A stretch of 64,000 bases of DNA from Mucilaginibacter pallidiroseus (GCF_007846085.1 NZ_VOEJ01000009.1:124001-188000), one strand, 5' to 3'; positions 32,826 to 43,202 are shown, numbered from the stretch's first letter. The notes: a model not told the origin generated them from the letters alone. Translations and numbers: made by a program.

Positions 32826-35393
32826 ATGACGATTTTTTTGCCACAATATTTTGAACTTTTAAAAACGAAGGTGCTTACCATAGCAGGGTTAACAAGCGTT
32901 ACCCCTTCTGATTGTAAAACCATATCTGTACTTGTATTTAACAAAACTAAGCAAAGCTTGAGCGAAACCACTTTAAAACGTGTATTTGGTTTCGCCCACA
33001 GCAAATTTAACCCTTCGCTTTTTACGATTGACGTAATGGCCAAGTTTTGCGGCTACGCCGGATGGGACGACTTCTGTGAAAACCAGGGTGCCGCCACTGC
33101 CTCAAAGGCCGATTCTAAAACAAGTGGCAATAATTGGAGCACACTCAAGCTCAATGCCGACAAAATTACGAGCTTCACTTTACAGGCGCTAAAAAATAAA
33201 TCCGGAATACCTTATAACCTTACCATAAAGCGTGAGTTTGCAAATCACCACTTAGATAGCTTTTTGAGCGGAGGATACACCGCTACTGCGCTTTGCGCAC
33301 CGGCCGGTTACGGCAAAACACTTGCCCTTTGCCACTGGATTGAAGAGCGCATGCGCGGCAACGCCAAAAATCAGAACAACGACATTATCCTGTTTTTCAG
33401 CAGCAGTGCGCTCATGAACGTATTTTTAAGCGGGCGCAACATAAGCGATTGGATATTGGGCCTGCTTGGCTATAGTGCGGACGATGATATCGCATCTTTA
33501 TTTGATATCACGCAGCGCAAATCGGGCAACTTTTTCCTGGTGCTTGACGGCCTTGACGAGTTTGCTTACAAGCCCGACCAATTTCAGTTGCTGCTTAACC
33601 AAATCACTGATATCTTTTCGCTTTACCGCAATACACCATGGTTCAAGCTTGTGCTTACCATGCGGTCGGTAACCTGGATCAACAACATGTACGAGTTTAA
33701 GTACGAGGAGGAGAAATGGTTTAAGGGCTTTATTCAGGATACAGAAAACCCGGCTATAAACGTTCCGTTATTTAGTGTTGGTGAAATAAAAGAGCTTTGC
33801 TACAACATCAACCCCAATATCCAAAACTTCCTGGCTATAGAGCTGAGCAATAATTTCAACCATCCGCTATATTTTCAATTTTACTATAAAGAGCACAAGA
33901 ATAATTTTTCGCTTAATAATATCGATCATGTTTGCATTTATGAGCTCATATCAACCTTTATATTAAATAAGGTTTACCTGGGCCATTACTCTACAGATAA
34001 GCTGATATTGCTTAAAATGCTTACAGATTTAATGGATATGCAAAAAGGAATTTACGATGTGCCTAAAATTAAATTTAACGCGGCCATAAAGCAGTATCCT
34101 AATGCCTACCAGGAACTGCTTAGTGTAGGCTTTATCCGCGAATTTAATTACAGTACCGATTTAAATTATAACACGGTAATCAAATTTGGCAACTCTAATT
34201 TTCTGCAATACATCCTTACAAAAGCCCTGCTAACAGAAAATGACTTCGTATTTGATGCAAAGCTGATAGCCAACATAAACAATACGGTTAAAGACGACAA
34301 TAAAACTTTTATTATAAAATGGAGCGTGCTCTATGCCTTTAAAACAGGCCAGCAAAGCAACTTTAAATACTTGATCAACGCAAACTTAACACCGGCCGAA
34401 AAGTCGGACCTGGTGATGTTTATGGGTGATCTGCTCGAAAAGTCCCGCATGCAGTCTACCGGGGTAGAATCAATAGCACAATACTTTAAACACAGCAGTA
34501 ACGACGACCTTTTTAATTACTTTGTTGGCATTGAGCTGATAGGCCCGGATTATAAGAAGGTTATAGAAACCCTATTGCGTTTTGACCTGCCCGATCATAA
34601 AAAAATTATATTGCATGTACTGCTTGCCTGCGCATCGTTTACGCAATTAGACATGGCTTCGGTGAACCAATGTATAAATGCGCTCAAAGCGATGCCAGCT
34701 AAGGGCTTTGTAAAATTTGCATTAAACCCCATTAATTGTATCGAGACACTTGCTGATTTCTTAAAGACGGGTGTCGTTAAAAAAGATTTTTTCGTAGAGA
34801 TAACCAAGTTTTATTTCAAACCTTCGTTATATGTAACAGGATCTGATAACCCAAGGGCAAACGAGGTACTTTATCTTTTGGCAGCTTCTTCAATATTGAT
34901 ATGCCAGAAGCCGCTTAAAATATTACGATTTTTAAGATCACTTGAAAAGGTATACCAAGCTCCGGATGAGCAAAGCACGCCGTACAGCTTTGTAATTAAA
35001 GTTTTAAAACACGGCACCTACTATCTGCTCAATGATGGGCTTAACCTTTACAGGATGTATAAAAAAATATTGTCGCTGCACGAACGACAGGAAGCACAGT
35101 TTACCCCCTATATGAAAGGCTTGCTATTGAGTGTAAAGGTCAAAATGGCTTTGTTTGAATCTGACTTTGATAAAGTGCCATCATTGTATCGCAAAATGAT
35201 AGAAATAAATCAAACGGCATTGGATAAGCTTACGCTGCTATTTACAGGAATGAGTATTATCTATACCAGTGGATTAAATGAATCAAACCCCGCTTTTTAT
35301 AAACAAGTAGTTTACGACAATAATAAATCCCTTCGTGAGGCAGGTATAAGGCTGGATTTATCTGCAAGCCCTGATGTAGTCATAGGGGCCTAA
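32826..35393 (+). CDS. STAND/NACHT-like NTPase with N-terminal HTH-like domain
   Basis: The ATG at 32826 is taken over a GTG 33 bp upstream. The 855-residue protein starts with a domain common in Bacteroidota regulators (about 15-85: SETTLKRVFGFAHSKFNPSL, FTIDVMAKFCGYAGWDDFCE), probably HTH-like. A P-loop NTPase follows, with Walker A APAGYGKT (about 158) and a NACHT-style Walker B FFLVLDGLDEF (about 238), plus a sensor-like LVLTMRS. The C-terminal 500 residues are helical repeat-like. NACHT proteins act as signal-activated switches and some are anti-phage. No nuclease, TIR or protease effector is visible here, so a regulatory role is equally possible. Confidence 0.75.
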   Translation: MTIFLPQYFELLKTKVLTIAGLTSVTPSDCKTISVLVFNKTKQSLSETTLKRVFGFAHSKFNPSLFTIDVMAKFCGYAGWDDFCENQGAATASKADSKTSGNNWSTLKLNADKITSFTLQALKNKSGIPYNLTIKREFANHHLDSFLSGGYTATALCAPAGYGKTLALCHWIEERMRGNAKNQNNDIILFFSSSALMNVFLSGRNISDWILGLLGYSADDDIASLFDITQRKSGNFFLVLDGLDEFAYKPDQFQLLLNQITDIFSLYRNTPWFKLVLTMRSVTWINNMYEFKYEEEKWFKGFIQDTENPAINVPLFSVGEIKELCYNINPNIQNFLAIELSNNFNHPLYFQFYYKEHKNNFSLNNIDHVCIYELISTFILNKVYLGHYSTDKLILLKMLTDLMDMQKGIYDVPKIKFNAAIKQYPNAYQELLSVGFIREFNYSTDLNYNTVIKFGNSNFLQYILTKALLTENDFVFDAKLIANINNTVKDDNKTFIIKWSVLYAFKTGQQSNFKYLINANLTPAEKSDLVMFMGDLLEKSRMQSTGVESIAQYFKHSSNDDLFNYFVGIELIGPDYKKVIETLLRFDLPDHKKIILHVLLACASFTQLDMASVNQCINALKAMPAKGFVKFALNPINCIETLADFLKTGVVKKDFFVEITKFYFKPSLYVTGSDNPRANEVLYLLAASSILICQKPLKILRFLRSLEKVYQAPDEQSTPYSFVIKVLKHGTYYLLNDGLNLYRMYKKILSLHERQEAQFTPYMKGLLLSVKVKMALFESDFDKVPSLYRKMIEINQTALDKLTLLFTGMSIIYTSGLNESNPAFYKQVVYDNNKSLREAGIRLDLSASPDVVIGA

Positions 35394-35407
35394 AGGAACT
35401 TTTTTTG

Positions 35408-35863
35408 CTACCAGAATATGCCCGATACCAGCACGATGATTTGTAATAGCACATTGGCATAACCACCGGCAAGTACATCGTCCATCATTACCCCGGTTCC
35501 GCCGGGAAAGGCCTCCATCTTGCGGATATATAGTGGTTTTACAATGTCAAAAAAGCGGAAAAGCACCAATCCTATTAGCAGGAAATAAATGTTATGGGGT
35601 ATAAAAAGCATGACTACCAGCATACCTGCAACTTCGTCAATTACTACGCGATAGCTATCCTTGCCCCAGTATGGCTCAACTTTGTTACCTACATAAACAC
35701 CCAGCAGGGTAACCAATAGGGTAATTACCAGCAAATACCAGGGGTTGGCAAAAGCGGGCAAACGCCATAAAAAATACACGGCGGCGCAGGCAACTATAGC
35801 AGCAATTGTGCCGCCGCCTTTTATATAACCAATACCAAATATTGAGGCAATTGCTTTATTCAT
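35408..35863 (-). CDS. pgpA: Phosphatidylglycerophosphatase A
   Basis: The ATG at 35863 (MNKAIASIFGIGYIKGGGTI) is preferred over an upstream GTG. The 151-residue membrane enzyme shows PgpA motifs: the GGGT start, YRVVIDEVAGMLVV with the conserved Asp-Glu pair, FRFFDIVKP and GGTGVMMDDVLAGG. It dephosphorylates phosphatidylglycerol phosphate in phospholipid synthesis at the inner membrane. It is convergent with the NTPase gene. Confidence 0.92.
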   Translation of the reverse strand: MNKAIASIFGIGYIKGGGTIAAIVACAAVYFLWRLPAFANPWYLLVITLLVTLLGVYVGNKVEPYWGKDSYRVVIDEVAGMLVVMLFIPHNIYFLLIGLVLFRFFDIVKPLYIRKMEAFPGGTGVMMDDVLAGGYANVLLQIIVLVSGIFW

Positions 35864-35967
35864 TGTGATAATAAATGCCACAATAAAGGGGCATGAAAAT
35901 AAGTACAGATTAAAAATTTATTGCATAAATATAAGCCTGGAAGCTATTATTGATGAAGATGGTAAAC

Positions 35968-36786
35968 CTATTGCGCAGTAAGCGATGCACGGTAAGCTTG
36001 AATGGCTCTTATGATGCTCTGCACTATCTGTTGTTGTCCTTCGTCGGAGTTTAAGTATTCTTCTTCATCAGGGTTGTTAATAAACCCCGTTTCTATCAAT
36101 ACTGCCGGCATGGCGCTGTGGGCCAGTACGTAAACCCCCTGCTCCTTCACCCCTATACTTGGGCGGCCGTCGTTATTGGTAAACTCATTATTAAGCAACT
36201 CGCCAAATAGCACACTTTGCTTACGGTATTTTTGCGTAAAAGCTTTAAGGATGATCACATTTGCAGGGTCAGACTCATCATAACTTTGGTATTTTTCCTG
36301 ATAATTCTTTTCAATAAATATCGAGGCGTTTTCGCGTACTGCTTCCTGTTGCTCGTTTAAGCGGTGCATACCGTAAACCAAGAGCATAACCCCGCTTTTT
36401 TTATTGGCACGATAAGCCGTCCCCTCTGGTGATGAGTTGCAATGGATAGACACAAACAGGTTCCCCTGGTTTTGATTGGCAATGGCCGAGCGCCTGTTAA
36501 GTTCTATAAATGTGTCATCACTGCGGGTCATTACTGTGGCAATGTCGGGCATTTGGGCCTGCATGGCCTGCTGCAGCTTTTTAGCAATAGACAAGGCTAC
36601 CGTTTTCTCGTTAGAAAATGAGCCTTTCGCGCCGCCGTCTTTCCCGCCATGCCCGGCATCAATTACAACGGTTTTAAGTTTAAAACCCACCGCCTTAATG
36701 GTATCTGCAGGGGTAAATGATGATAACAATAACCAGGACGACAATATCAGCCCCGAAAACAGTAATCTTAAATACTTATGATACAT
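35968..36786 (-). CDS. N-acetylmuramoyl-L-alanine amidase (Amidase_3)
   Basis: A 272-residue exported hydrolase with an N-terminal hydrophobic signal (LLFSGLILSSWLLLSSF). The Amidase_3 zinc ligands and catalytic Glu are present: VVIDAGHGGKDGG, SNEKTVALSIAKKL, LFVSIHCNSSPEG and AVLIETGFINNPDE. It cleaves the peptide from N-acetylmuramic acid in peptidoglycan, usually during cell separation or turnover. It is a single-gene unit with no SPOR or LysM domain visible. Confidence 0.93.
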   Translation of the reverse strand: MYHKYLRLLFSGLILSSWLLLSSFTPADTIKAVGFKLKTVVIDAGHGGKDGGAKGSFSNEKTVALSIAKKLQQAMQAQMPDIATVMTRSDDTFIELNRRSAIANQNQGNLFVSIHCNSSPEGTAYRANKKSGVMLLVYGMHRLNEQQEAVRENASIFIEKNYQEKYQSYDESDPANVIILKAFTQKYRKQSVLFGELLNNEFTNNDGRPSIGVKEQGVYVLAHSAMPAVLIETGFINNPDEEEYLNSDEGQQQIVQSIIRAIQAYRASLTAQ

Positions 36787-36849
36787 TTATATATGAACAA
36801 ATCTTAGCTTTAACGGAAAATAATTGCTTATAATATTTGCCGAAAATAA

Positions 36850-36889
36850 AAAAAGCGACTTGATTTACATTAAGTCGCTTTAATTTTTA
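36850..36889 (-). terminator. Terminator after the sugar kinase gene
   Basis: On the minus strand AAAGCGACTT/AAGTCGCTTT forms a stem with a 10-base loop followed by eight T residues, about 10 bp past the kinase stop codon. Confidence 0.85.
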
Positions 36890-36899
36890 ATAACGTTTA

Positions 36900-37760
36900 T
36901 TAAGCCTGGCTTGGCGCAAGCTCAAGGTGATACTTCACAAGGTCATCTATAGGTGAACGGATGATCTTACCTACTGTCATACCGTTTTCTTTTGCAACCT
37001 CTTCAAGCACGTTACGGAAATTGTAACCTACCGAGCCAATGCAATTGAAAGTGTATTTTTGATAATCAGGATAATGTGTTACCAGGTTACGGAAAAAGTC
37101 TTCAAATGATGTTTTTACCAGGTTACGTGAGTATTCGATATTTACATTTACATCATACACAAATTTACTGAAGCTTGCGCAAAAACGGTTGGCTCTCGGC
37201 TGTGTGTAAACAATCTCGTTAATATCGTCTGGTGTGAGTTTAAACTCTTCCCAAAATACTTTACGTACAGCCTCGGGCATGTAACCGCGTAGGTAATCGG
37301 TAAGCAGTTTTTTACCTATGTAGCAACCGCTACCCTCGTCGCCAAGGATGTAAGCGCCTGAGTCGATGTTTTGCAAAATATCCTTGCCATCATAAAGGCA
37401 GGTATTTGTACCTGTGCCCAATATAGCAGCAAAACCTTCGTTGTTACCCAGCAAAGCACGCGCAGCGGCCAAAAGGTCATGGCCGATATAAATTTTTGAT
37501 TCTGTAAAAACTGCCTGCATGGCATCAGCAACAATCTGGCGCATCTCTGGAGTTGAGCAACCTGCACCGTAATAGTTTACTTCGGTAATCTTATCTTTTT
37601 CAAGATCAGTTGGCAAGCTCTCGTTTAACGATTGGATGATGTATTCGGTACTTGAGAAGTAAGGATTGTAACCTTCGGTGTTAAAATACACCTTTTTACC
37701 CTCTTCAGTAACCAGGCACCAGTTTGTTTTGGTTGAGCCACCGTCAGCAATTATGATCAT
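36900..37760 (-). CDS. BadF/BadG/BcrA/BcrD-type ATPase, probable N-acetylglucosamine kinase
   Basis: The 286-residue ASKHA-fold kinase has phosphate 1 (MIIIADGGSTKTNWCLV), phosphate 2 (FAAILGTGTNTCLYDG) and adenosine-type (CIGSVGYNFRNVL) motifs, plus GDEGSGCYIGKKLL, as in glucosamine/N-acetylglucosamine kinases. It would phosphorylate amino sugars released from peptidoglycan or chitin. The neighbouring amidase (also minus strand) and SusCD pair may be functionally linked, but separate terminators indicate separate transcription. Confidence 0.85.
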   Translation of the reverse strand: MIIIADGGSTKTNWCLVTEEGKKVYFNTEGYNPYFSSTEYIIQSLNESLPTDLEKDKITEVNYYGAGCSTPEMRQIVADAMQAVFTESKIYIGHDLLAAARALLGNNEGFAAILGTGTNTCLYDGKDILQNIDSGAYILGDEGSGCYIGKKLLTDYLRGYMPEAVRKVFWEEFKLTPDDINEIVYTQPRANRFCASFSKFVYDVNVNIEYSRNLVKTSFEDFFRNLVTHYPDYQKYTFNCIGSVGYNFRNVLEEVAKENGMTVGKIIRSPIDDLVKYHLELAPSQA

Positions 37761-38162
37761 AAATTAAGTTTTAAAAAAAATTGTGTTAAAAGTAGGATTA
37801 ACTTATTGTAAAAAAAACACTTCTTAACTTTAAAAAGTAAAAAAACCACATTTATGATTAAAACACAATTGATTTATACATAAACAGAGCGTTTTTCACC
37901 CAGAAAATAACAGCCCGGCAAAAGCCTCCTTAATAAGTTTGGCACTACTAAAACGAAAAAATTGCAAACGCAGGCAAATCGGTTTATATGGCTAACAGGT
38001 ATAATTTTCCAATTGCAATTATATATATTATTTAACAATAAGTTGTTGTTTTAGACTGCTTTTTAAAAAAAATTAAAAACGGGTGCTATTGCTTTTATGA
38101 CAACACATCTTAAGGCGAAAAGAAATGCAACTCCTATCATTTCAATGACTTAGATAAAAACT
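37761..38162. other. AT-rich intergenic region without recognised gene
   Basis: About 400 bp between the kinase start and the SusCD terminator. It is AT-rich with several A/T homopolymers. It must hold the kinase promoter, but I see only an imperfect -7-like box on the minus strand (TACTTTTA, near 37790) and no repeats or small genes. Confidence 0.4.
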
Positions 38163-38196
38163 AAAAAAGGGGCATCTTTTTACGGATGACCCTTTT
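38163..38196 (-). terminator. Terminator after SusCD
   Basis: On the minus strand AAAGGGTCATC pairs with GATGCCCCTTT (one mismatch) and runs into TTTTTTAG, about 22 bp after the SusD stop codon. Confidence 0.75.
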
Positions 38197-38217
38197 GAGA
38201 TTAGGTGGAGGTTTAGT

Positions 38218-39645
38218 TTAGTTTTTATCGAAAAATAACTTTGATGTTACCTCGTCACCGCCAATTTTTGCAGCGGCATCATTATAGTTTACTGTGTTAA
38301 CATTCTGCTCGCTTACCGGGTAATTAAACCTTACCGGGAAATCACTTACCGGATTGGCCGGAGCCGGCAACTTTGGATAATCCAACCTGCGGTTTTCTAC
38401 CCATGCATCCCAGCCACGATTGTATAAGGCAAGCCATTTTTGATAACCTATCTTTTGCTTATAATCGCCAGTTGCTGTGGCATAAGCTACAGACGGCGTA
38501 GCGATGTAGGCGGTAGCAGCAGCCTGCGTGCCACCCCAGTACAAAATAGATGCAGTAATAGCATTATTATAGTGTGTAGCGGCAGTACCACCTACGTTAT
38601 AACCACGCTCTACAGCTTCGGCAAGGTTAAATTCAGTTTCGGAATAATCTAACAACAAGCCCGGGAAGTTTGGAGCCGTTAAAGCTACGCTTGGTTTCGA
38701 GAAAGCATCGTAACTGTTTTTAGTTCCAATTTTACCACCTGAATATCCGCCGGCTGCATCTTTAGTAAAATACAGTCCAATGCGTGGATCGGCAGATGTG
38801 GTAAGGGCATCAACAAAAGTTTTGCCGGCCACAAAATCAAGCCTGCCGCTCTGCACAAGGTCAACCCAAACAGGGTTTGTATTTGGCGGGTTGGTTGCAA
38901 ATTTAAAGTTAGCATTATCTGCATTGCTGGTAAACACACCCGCAGCTACAGCAGCTTCTACCACTGACTTTGCTTTGGCGTTGTCTACATCGGCCATGGT
39001 GATGCCCATTTTTAACTTAAAGGTATTGGCAAACTTTCTCCAGCTGGCAACATCGCCGCCATATACCTGATCGGCATTGTCAAGGCTTCCCTCTGCTTCA
39101 TCCAGGTTTGCAATATCAGCATCAAGTCGGGTTAGCAATGCATTGTAAACTGTAGCTGCATCATCATACTTAGGAAACTTGTTATCGATGTTAAGCGCAT
39201 CTGTATAAGGGATGTTGCCAAAAGTGGTTAGCAAGTAGTAATAGCTGTACACCTGCATAATATCGGCAATGGCAATGCTGTTCTTTTTTGTACCGGCAGC
39301 CAGGGTTGGCGACGATGCAAAGTTGGCTTTAGCCTGCTCAAATGGCTCCAATACATCACGATAAAAGGCTGTCCAGATACCATCGGGTATTTTGTTGTCT
39401 TTTATGTTATAGTTACTTTCGGTAATGTAGGTGGTTTCCTGCCATTGCTGCTCAATAAGCCTGAAAATATTGAGGTATACATTGGCCGACGATAAGTTGC
39501 TTGCCAATGTATTTTGCCCTTGTGTAAATAAAGCAGTTGCAGGCACCGTAGCAGGCGCCTTAGGGTTTTCATTAAGGCTGGTTATATCTTTTGTGCAGGC
39601 GCCCAGAAACAGAATGGGCAACGCTGCTATTATAAATTTTTTCAT
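38218..39645 (-). CDS. SusD/RagB-family nutrient-binding outer membrane lipoprotein
   Basis: A 475-residue lipoprotein (lipobox LGAC, Cys17) of the SusD-like group. It has helical TPR-type segments and typical phrases: SLNENPKAPATVPATALFTQ, IMQVYSYYYLLTTFGNIPYT, WRKFANTFKLKMGITMADVD and YQKWLALYNRGWDAWVENRR. It caps the SusC transporter and binds oligomeric nutrients on the cell surface. It is co-transcribed with SusC (11 bp gap). The substrate is not deducible: no glycoside hydrolase or anti-sigma gene sits beside it. Confidence 0.93.
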   Translation of the reverse strand: MKKFIIAALPILFLGACTKDITSLNENPKAPATVPATALFTQGQNTLASNLSSANVYLNIFRLIEQQWQETTYITESNYNIKDNKIPDGIWTAFYRDVLEPFEQAKANFASSPTLAAGTKKNSIAIADIMQVYSYYYLLTTFGNIPYTDALNIDNKFPKYDDAATVYNALLTRLDADIANLDEAEGSLDNADQVYGGDVASWRKFANTFKLKMGITMADVDNAKAKSVVEAAVAAGVFTSNADNANFKFATNPPNTNPVWVDLVQSGRLDFVAGKTFVDALTTSADPRIGLYFTKDAAGGYSGGKIGTKNSYDAFSKPSVALTAPNFPGLLLDYSETEFNLAEAVERGYNVGGTAATHYNNAITASILYWGGTQAAATAYIATPSVAYATATGDYKQKIGYQKWLALYNRGWDAWVENRRLDYPKLPAPANPVSDFPVRFNYPVSEQNVNTVNYNDAAAKIGGDEVTSKLFFDKN

Positions 39646-39656
39646 CAGGTTAAATG

Positions 39657-42600
39657 TTAGAAAGTAAATTTCGCGTTAAGTGCTACTGTTCTCACTGTTG
39701 GATACGCACCAGACTGGTAGCCTTGCAAGTTACCAGAGCTTAAGCTTTCCTCAGGATCGGCATACGGGAGGTTTTTATGGATAATCCATAAGTTGCGTCC
39801 TATCAATGACAGGTCGATACCTTTTACCGGGCCCAATTTAGATACCACACTTTGCGGGAAGCTGTAAGAAATTAATGCCTGCCTTAATTTAACGTAGCCT
39901 GCATCGTATACAAACGCGGCGTTAGGGTTGGTTTCATAACCATACAAGCCCGAGCCTGTGTTTTCTACGCGGGTGGTATTTGGCGTACCATCTTCTTTAA
40001 CACCTTTTACGATAACACCGCCACCTTTTGAAATTGGCAAACGTGATGGATTACCCAGGTCGTTCAGGCCGGCAGTTTCAGGATATAAACCTGTGTCGAA
40101 GCCATAATATGTGTCAAGCGAGAATACGCTGCCACCTTTACGGATGTCAATCAGGAAGCTAAGGGTTAAGTTTTTATACCTGAAGGTGTTGTTGATACCA
40201 CCTATCCATTTAGGATTGCTGTTACCAATAACATTGTTTGCGGTTGATGTTTGAAGATAGTATCCATCATCGCCTACAACTCTTTGGCCGTTAAGATAAA
40301 CAAAGTCGGTACCACGAATAGTACCCAATGGCTGGCCAAGGCTTGCGTTGATAGTTACGCCACCCTGGAACGATCCAATCTGCAGGTTTTGCGCCTGCTG
40401 GCCCGAAGCATCTTTAAACAGCTCCAAAACCTTGCTCCGGTTACGGGTAAAGTTCAGATCGATTTTCCATGAAAAATCTTTTGAACGTACCGGCGAGCCG
40501 TTAAGCGTTAGCTCGATACCTTTGTTTTGTACCGTACCTGAGTTTAGGTAAGCAGCGCTGTAACCCGTTGCTGCAGATATGGTAACCGGGATAATCTGGT
40601 CCACAGTTTTATTCACATAGTAAGTACCGTCAAAACCTAAGCGGCCGTTAAAGAACGACAACTCGGCACCAAACTCCGAGCTTGTAGTACGCTCCGGCTT
40701 AAGGTTTGGATTGTTTTTGGTTGCATTGATAATTGCCTGCGGCGCACCATTAATTGGCGTACCCAAAGTATAAGTATCAATTGTACTGAAAATAGGTGCA
40801 TCGTTACCTACTTCGGCATAGTTGGCACGCAACTTACCGTATGATAACCAGTCCTGATCTTTCATCAACTCCGAGAAAACGAAGCCCGCAGAAACTGCCG
40901 GGTAGTAATAAGCATTACCGCCTTTTGGCAACGTTGAAGAAACGTCACGACGTAAAGTACCATCTAAGGTATAAGTGTTTTTGTAAGTTAGGGTTGCACC
41001 AGCGTAAACACCATTTACCTGCCTGCGCTGATCTGCCTCTGTTGGCGCATCAGGCGTATTTAATGAGTTTGATAGTGCGTAAATGCCAGGCACTACGAGG
41101 CCGCCATTGGTAATGGCATAAAGATCCTGGTAGCGCTGCTTGCGGATGTTTGTACCGGCAACTGCCTTTAAGTTAAAATCGTTGCCAAGGTTTTTGTTTA
41201 CGCTGGCAATCAAATCAAAGTCGGTTTCGTTCCAACCTGTATTACGGCGCGAATAGCTCGACACGCCTGTTGTACCCACGGCACGTCGCTCGTCTTGCAG
41301 CTGGTTCCAGTTATCAACCGTTACACGACCCAAGATATTTAACCAATCAGTAGCCTTATAATTTAATGATACGTTACCGAAATAACGGTTACGGCTGTCT
41401 GACTCATAGTTTTGGTAACGGGCAAAATACGGGTTGTTCCAGTAAATTGCCGTTGGATCATTAAAGTTGCTTAAGTTCCAGGTTGCATTACCGTTTTCAC
41501 CTTGTGCAAGGCTGTTATAATAAGCTTCTTTTTGCTGCTTAATATCGGTATTCACCTGCCACCATTGCCTAAAGTTACCTACCACGTTCTCTGCCTGATA
41601 ACCTGTACCATAACGGCCCAAACCATCGGTACGGGTATAGTCGATAGATGCTGCGGCGGTTAATTTATTGGTTATATTATGCGAACCCGAAAAGTTGATA
41701 GAATTTTTTAGGATATTGCTGTTTGGCAATATGCCGCTATCATTATTACGGGTGTAGCCTAACTTGAATGAACCGTTATCGCCACCGCTCGTTATAAAAA
41801 TGCTTTGGTTGTTTGATACCGCCTTTTGAAAAAAGGTAGATGGATCATTTGCTGCAGCCACCCATGGAGTTGCTTGCCCATAGGTTGAAAGGCCTTTGTA
41901 AAAAGCGTTCCATTGGTAAACCTTCAAATTCGGATCAAACGCAGCACCGTATGAAGCATCTTCGGTAAGTGGTGTAACCAGGTCTGGCTGGCCATCGCCG
42001 TTCACATCACGATACCAAAAATAGCCGCTTGGGTCTTCGTAACCCGGGCCGTAGCCACCGCCGTATTCTTTTTGGTATTTAGCAAAGGTAGATTTGTCGA
42101 TAGCACCAACGCTTACGCCCGTGTTAACAACTACACCCAGGCCTTTTCTTGCTTTTTTGGTAGTAATCAAGATTACGCCATTTGCACCTTGCGAGCCGTA
42201 TAATGCACTTGCAGCGGCACCTTTTAATACAGTAACAGATTCGATGTTATCCGGGTTAATATCCTGGATGGGGCTACCATAATCATAACCACCACGACCG
42301 GTACGTTGATCTGATGAATTAATGGTTGAACCTGACGGCGATCCGTTATTGAACGGAACCCCATCAACCACGAACAAAGCCTGGTTGGAGTTAAAGATTG
42401 ATTTGGCACCACGTATAACCACGTTGGTTGACGAGCCCAAACCATTGTTCTGCCTGATCTCTAGACCGGATACCTTACCCGACAAACCCTCGACAAAATT
42501 TGATGAGCGGGTTTTGCTTACCTCATCGCCGCTAACTTGCTGGGCCGCATAAGCCTGCTGGTTGCGGGTACGGGTAAGGCCCAATGCACCGGTTACCACT

Positions 42601-42911
42601 ACCTCACCAAGTTGCTTGGCCGATGGTACCAATACAATGTTTAAGCTTGGGCCTGTAACAGTAACTTCTTGCGGGGCGTAACCGATATAACTAACGGTTA
42701 ATACACCACCCGAGGGCACTGATAAAGAAAATGTTCCGTCTGTTTTAGTTTGAGTACCGGTGGTGGTACCCTTAACGCCTACACTTGCCCCAATAATTGG
42801 CAAGCCGTCGTCTTTTGCAGTAACCTTACCGGTTACATTAATGTTTTGTGCATGCAGCTGCGAGATGAATAGCCACATAAAGCACAGTGTAGTTAGGAGA
42901 TGTTTTTTCAT
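39657..42911 (-). CDS. SusC/RagA-family TonB-linked outer membrane transporter
   Basis: The 1084-residue protein has a signal peptide (ending QLHAQ) and a carboxypeptidase-regulatory-like beta domain (about 24-105: VTGKVTAKDDGLPIIGASVG). The plug follows (SNFVEGLSGKVSGLEIRQNN, then LFVVDGVPFNNG and DNIESVTVLKGAAASALYGS) and a 22-strand barrel ends in VALNAKFTF. It imports the nutrient captured by SusD using TonB energy. No N-terminal STN signalling domain is seen, so sigma/anti-sigma control through it is unlikely. Confidence 0.95.
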   Translation of the reverse strand: MKKHLLTTLCFMWLFISQLHAQNINVTGKVTAKDDGLPIIGASVGVKGTTTGTQTKTDGTFSLSVPSGGVLTVSYIGYAPQEVTVTGPSLNIVLVPSAKQLGEVVVTGALGLTRTRNQQAYAAQQVSGDEVSKTRSSNFVEGLSGKVSGLEIRQNNGLGSSTNVVIRGAKSIFNSNQALFVVDGVPFNNGSPSGSTINSSDQRTGRGGYDYGSPIQDINPDNIESVTVLKGAAASALYGSQGANGVILITTKKARKGLGVVVNTGVSVGAIDKSTFAKYQKEYGGGYGPGYEDPSGYFWYRDVNGDGQPDLVTPLTEDASYGAAFDPNLKVYQWNAFYKGLSTYGQATPWVAAANDPSTFFQKAVSNNQSIFITSGGDNGSFKLGYTRNNDSGILPNSNILKNSINFSGSHNITNKLTAAASIDYTRTDGLGRYGTGYQAENVVGNFRQWWQVNTDIKQQKEAYYNSLAQGENGNATWNLSNFNDPTAIYWNNPYFARYQNYESDSRNRYFGNVSLNYKATDWLNILGRVTVDNWNQLQDERRAVGTTGVSSYSRRNTGWNETDFDLIASVNKNLGNDFNLKAVAGTNIRKQRYQDLYAITNGGLVVPGIYALSNSLNTPDAPTEADQRRQVNGVYAGATLTYKNTYTLDGTLRRDVSSTLPKGGNAYYYPAVSAGFVFSELMKDQDWLSYGKLRANYAEVGNDAPIFSTIDTYTLGTPINGAPQAIINATKNNPNLKPERTTSSEFGAELSFFNGRLGFDGTYYVNKTVDQIIPVTISAATGYSAAYLNSGTVQNKGIELTLNGSPVRSKDFSWKIDLNFTRNRSKVLELFKDASGQQAQNLQIGSFQGGVTINASLGQPLGTIRGTDFVYLNGQRVVGDDGYYLQTSTANNVIGNSNPKWIGGINNTFRYKNLTLSFLIDIRKGGSVFSLDTYYGFDTGLYPETAGLNDLGNPSRLPISKGGGVIVKGVKEDGTPNTTRVENTGSGLYGYETNPNAAFVYDAGYVKLRQALISYSFPQSVVSKLGPVKGIDLSLIGRNLWIIHKNLPYADPEESLSSGNLQGYQSGAYPTVRTVALNAKFTF

Positions 42912-43202
42912 AACGGGGCTTTTTAAAAAATTAAATGTTCAGCATAAGCAACTTATTAGAATTTTATTAAAATTAGGATTAATATTTAACAGTTTATTAA
43001 CTCTGCGTAGATTTAATTTAATCATTGATAAATTAAGATGGATCTTATAAGAAACTTTTTAACCGAAATGAGGTAGAAGTCAAATAGATAAATATCAGAC
43101 TATCAGAATTTTCTTTAAACAACAGACAAGTCTGAGTCAAGACGAAATTTTAAAAAAAGCTGATTGTAATTTTTTGAATACATTTTTTCGCCTGAAAGCC
43201 TA
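42912..43202. other. Intergenic region upstream of SusC and tRNA-Arg
   Basis: About 290 AT-rich bases between divergent units. No gene, repeat or clear palindrome is visible; it should contain the SusCD promoter on the minus strand. Confidence 0.4.
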
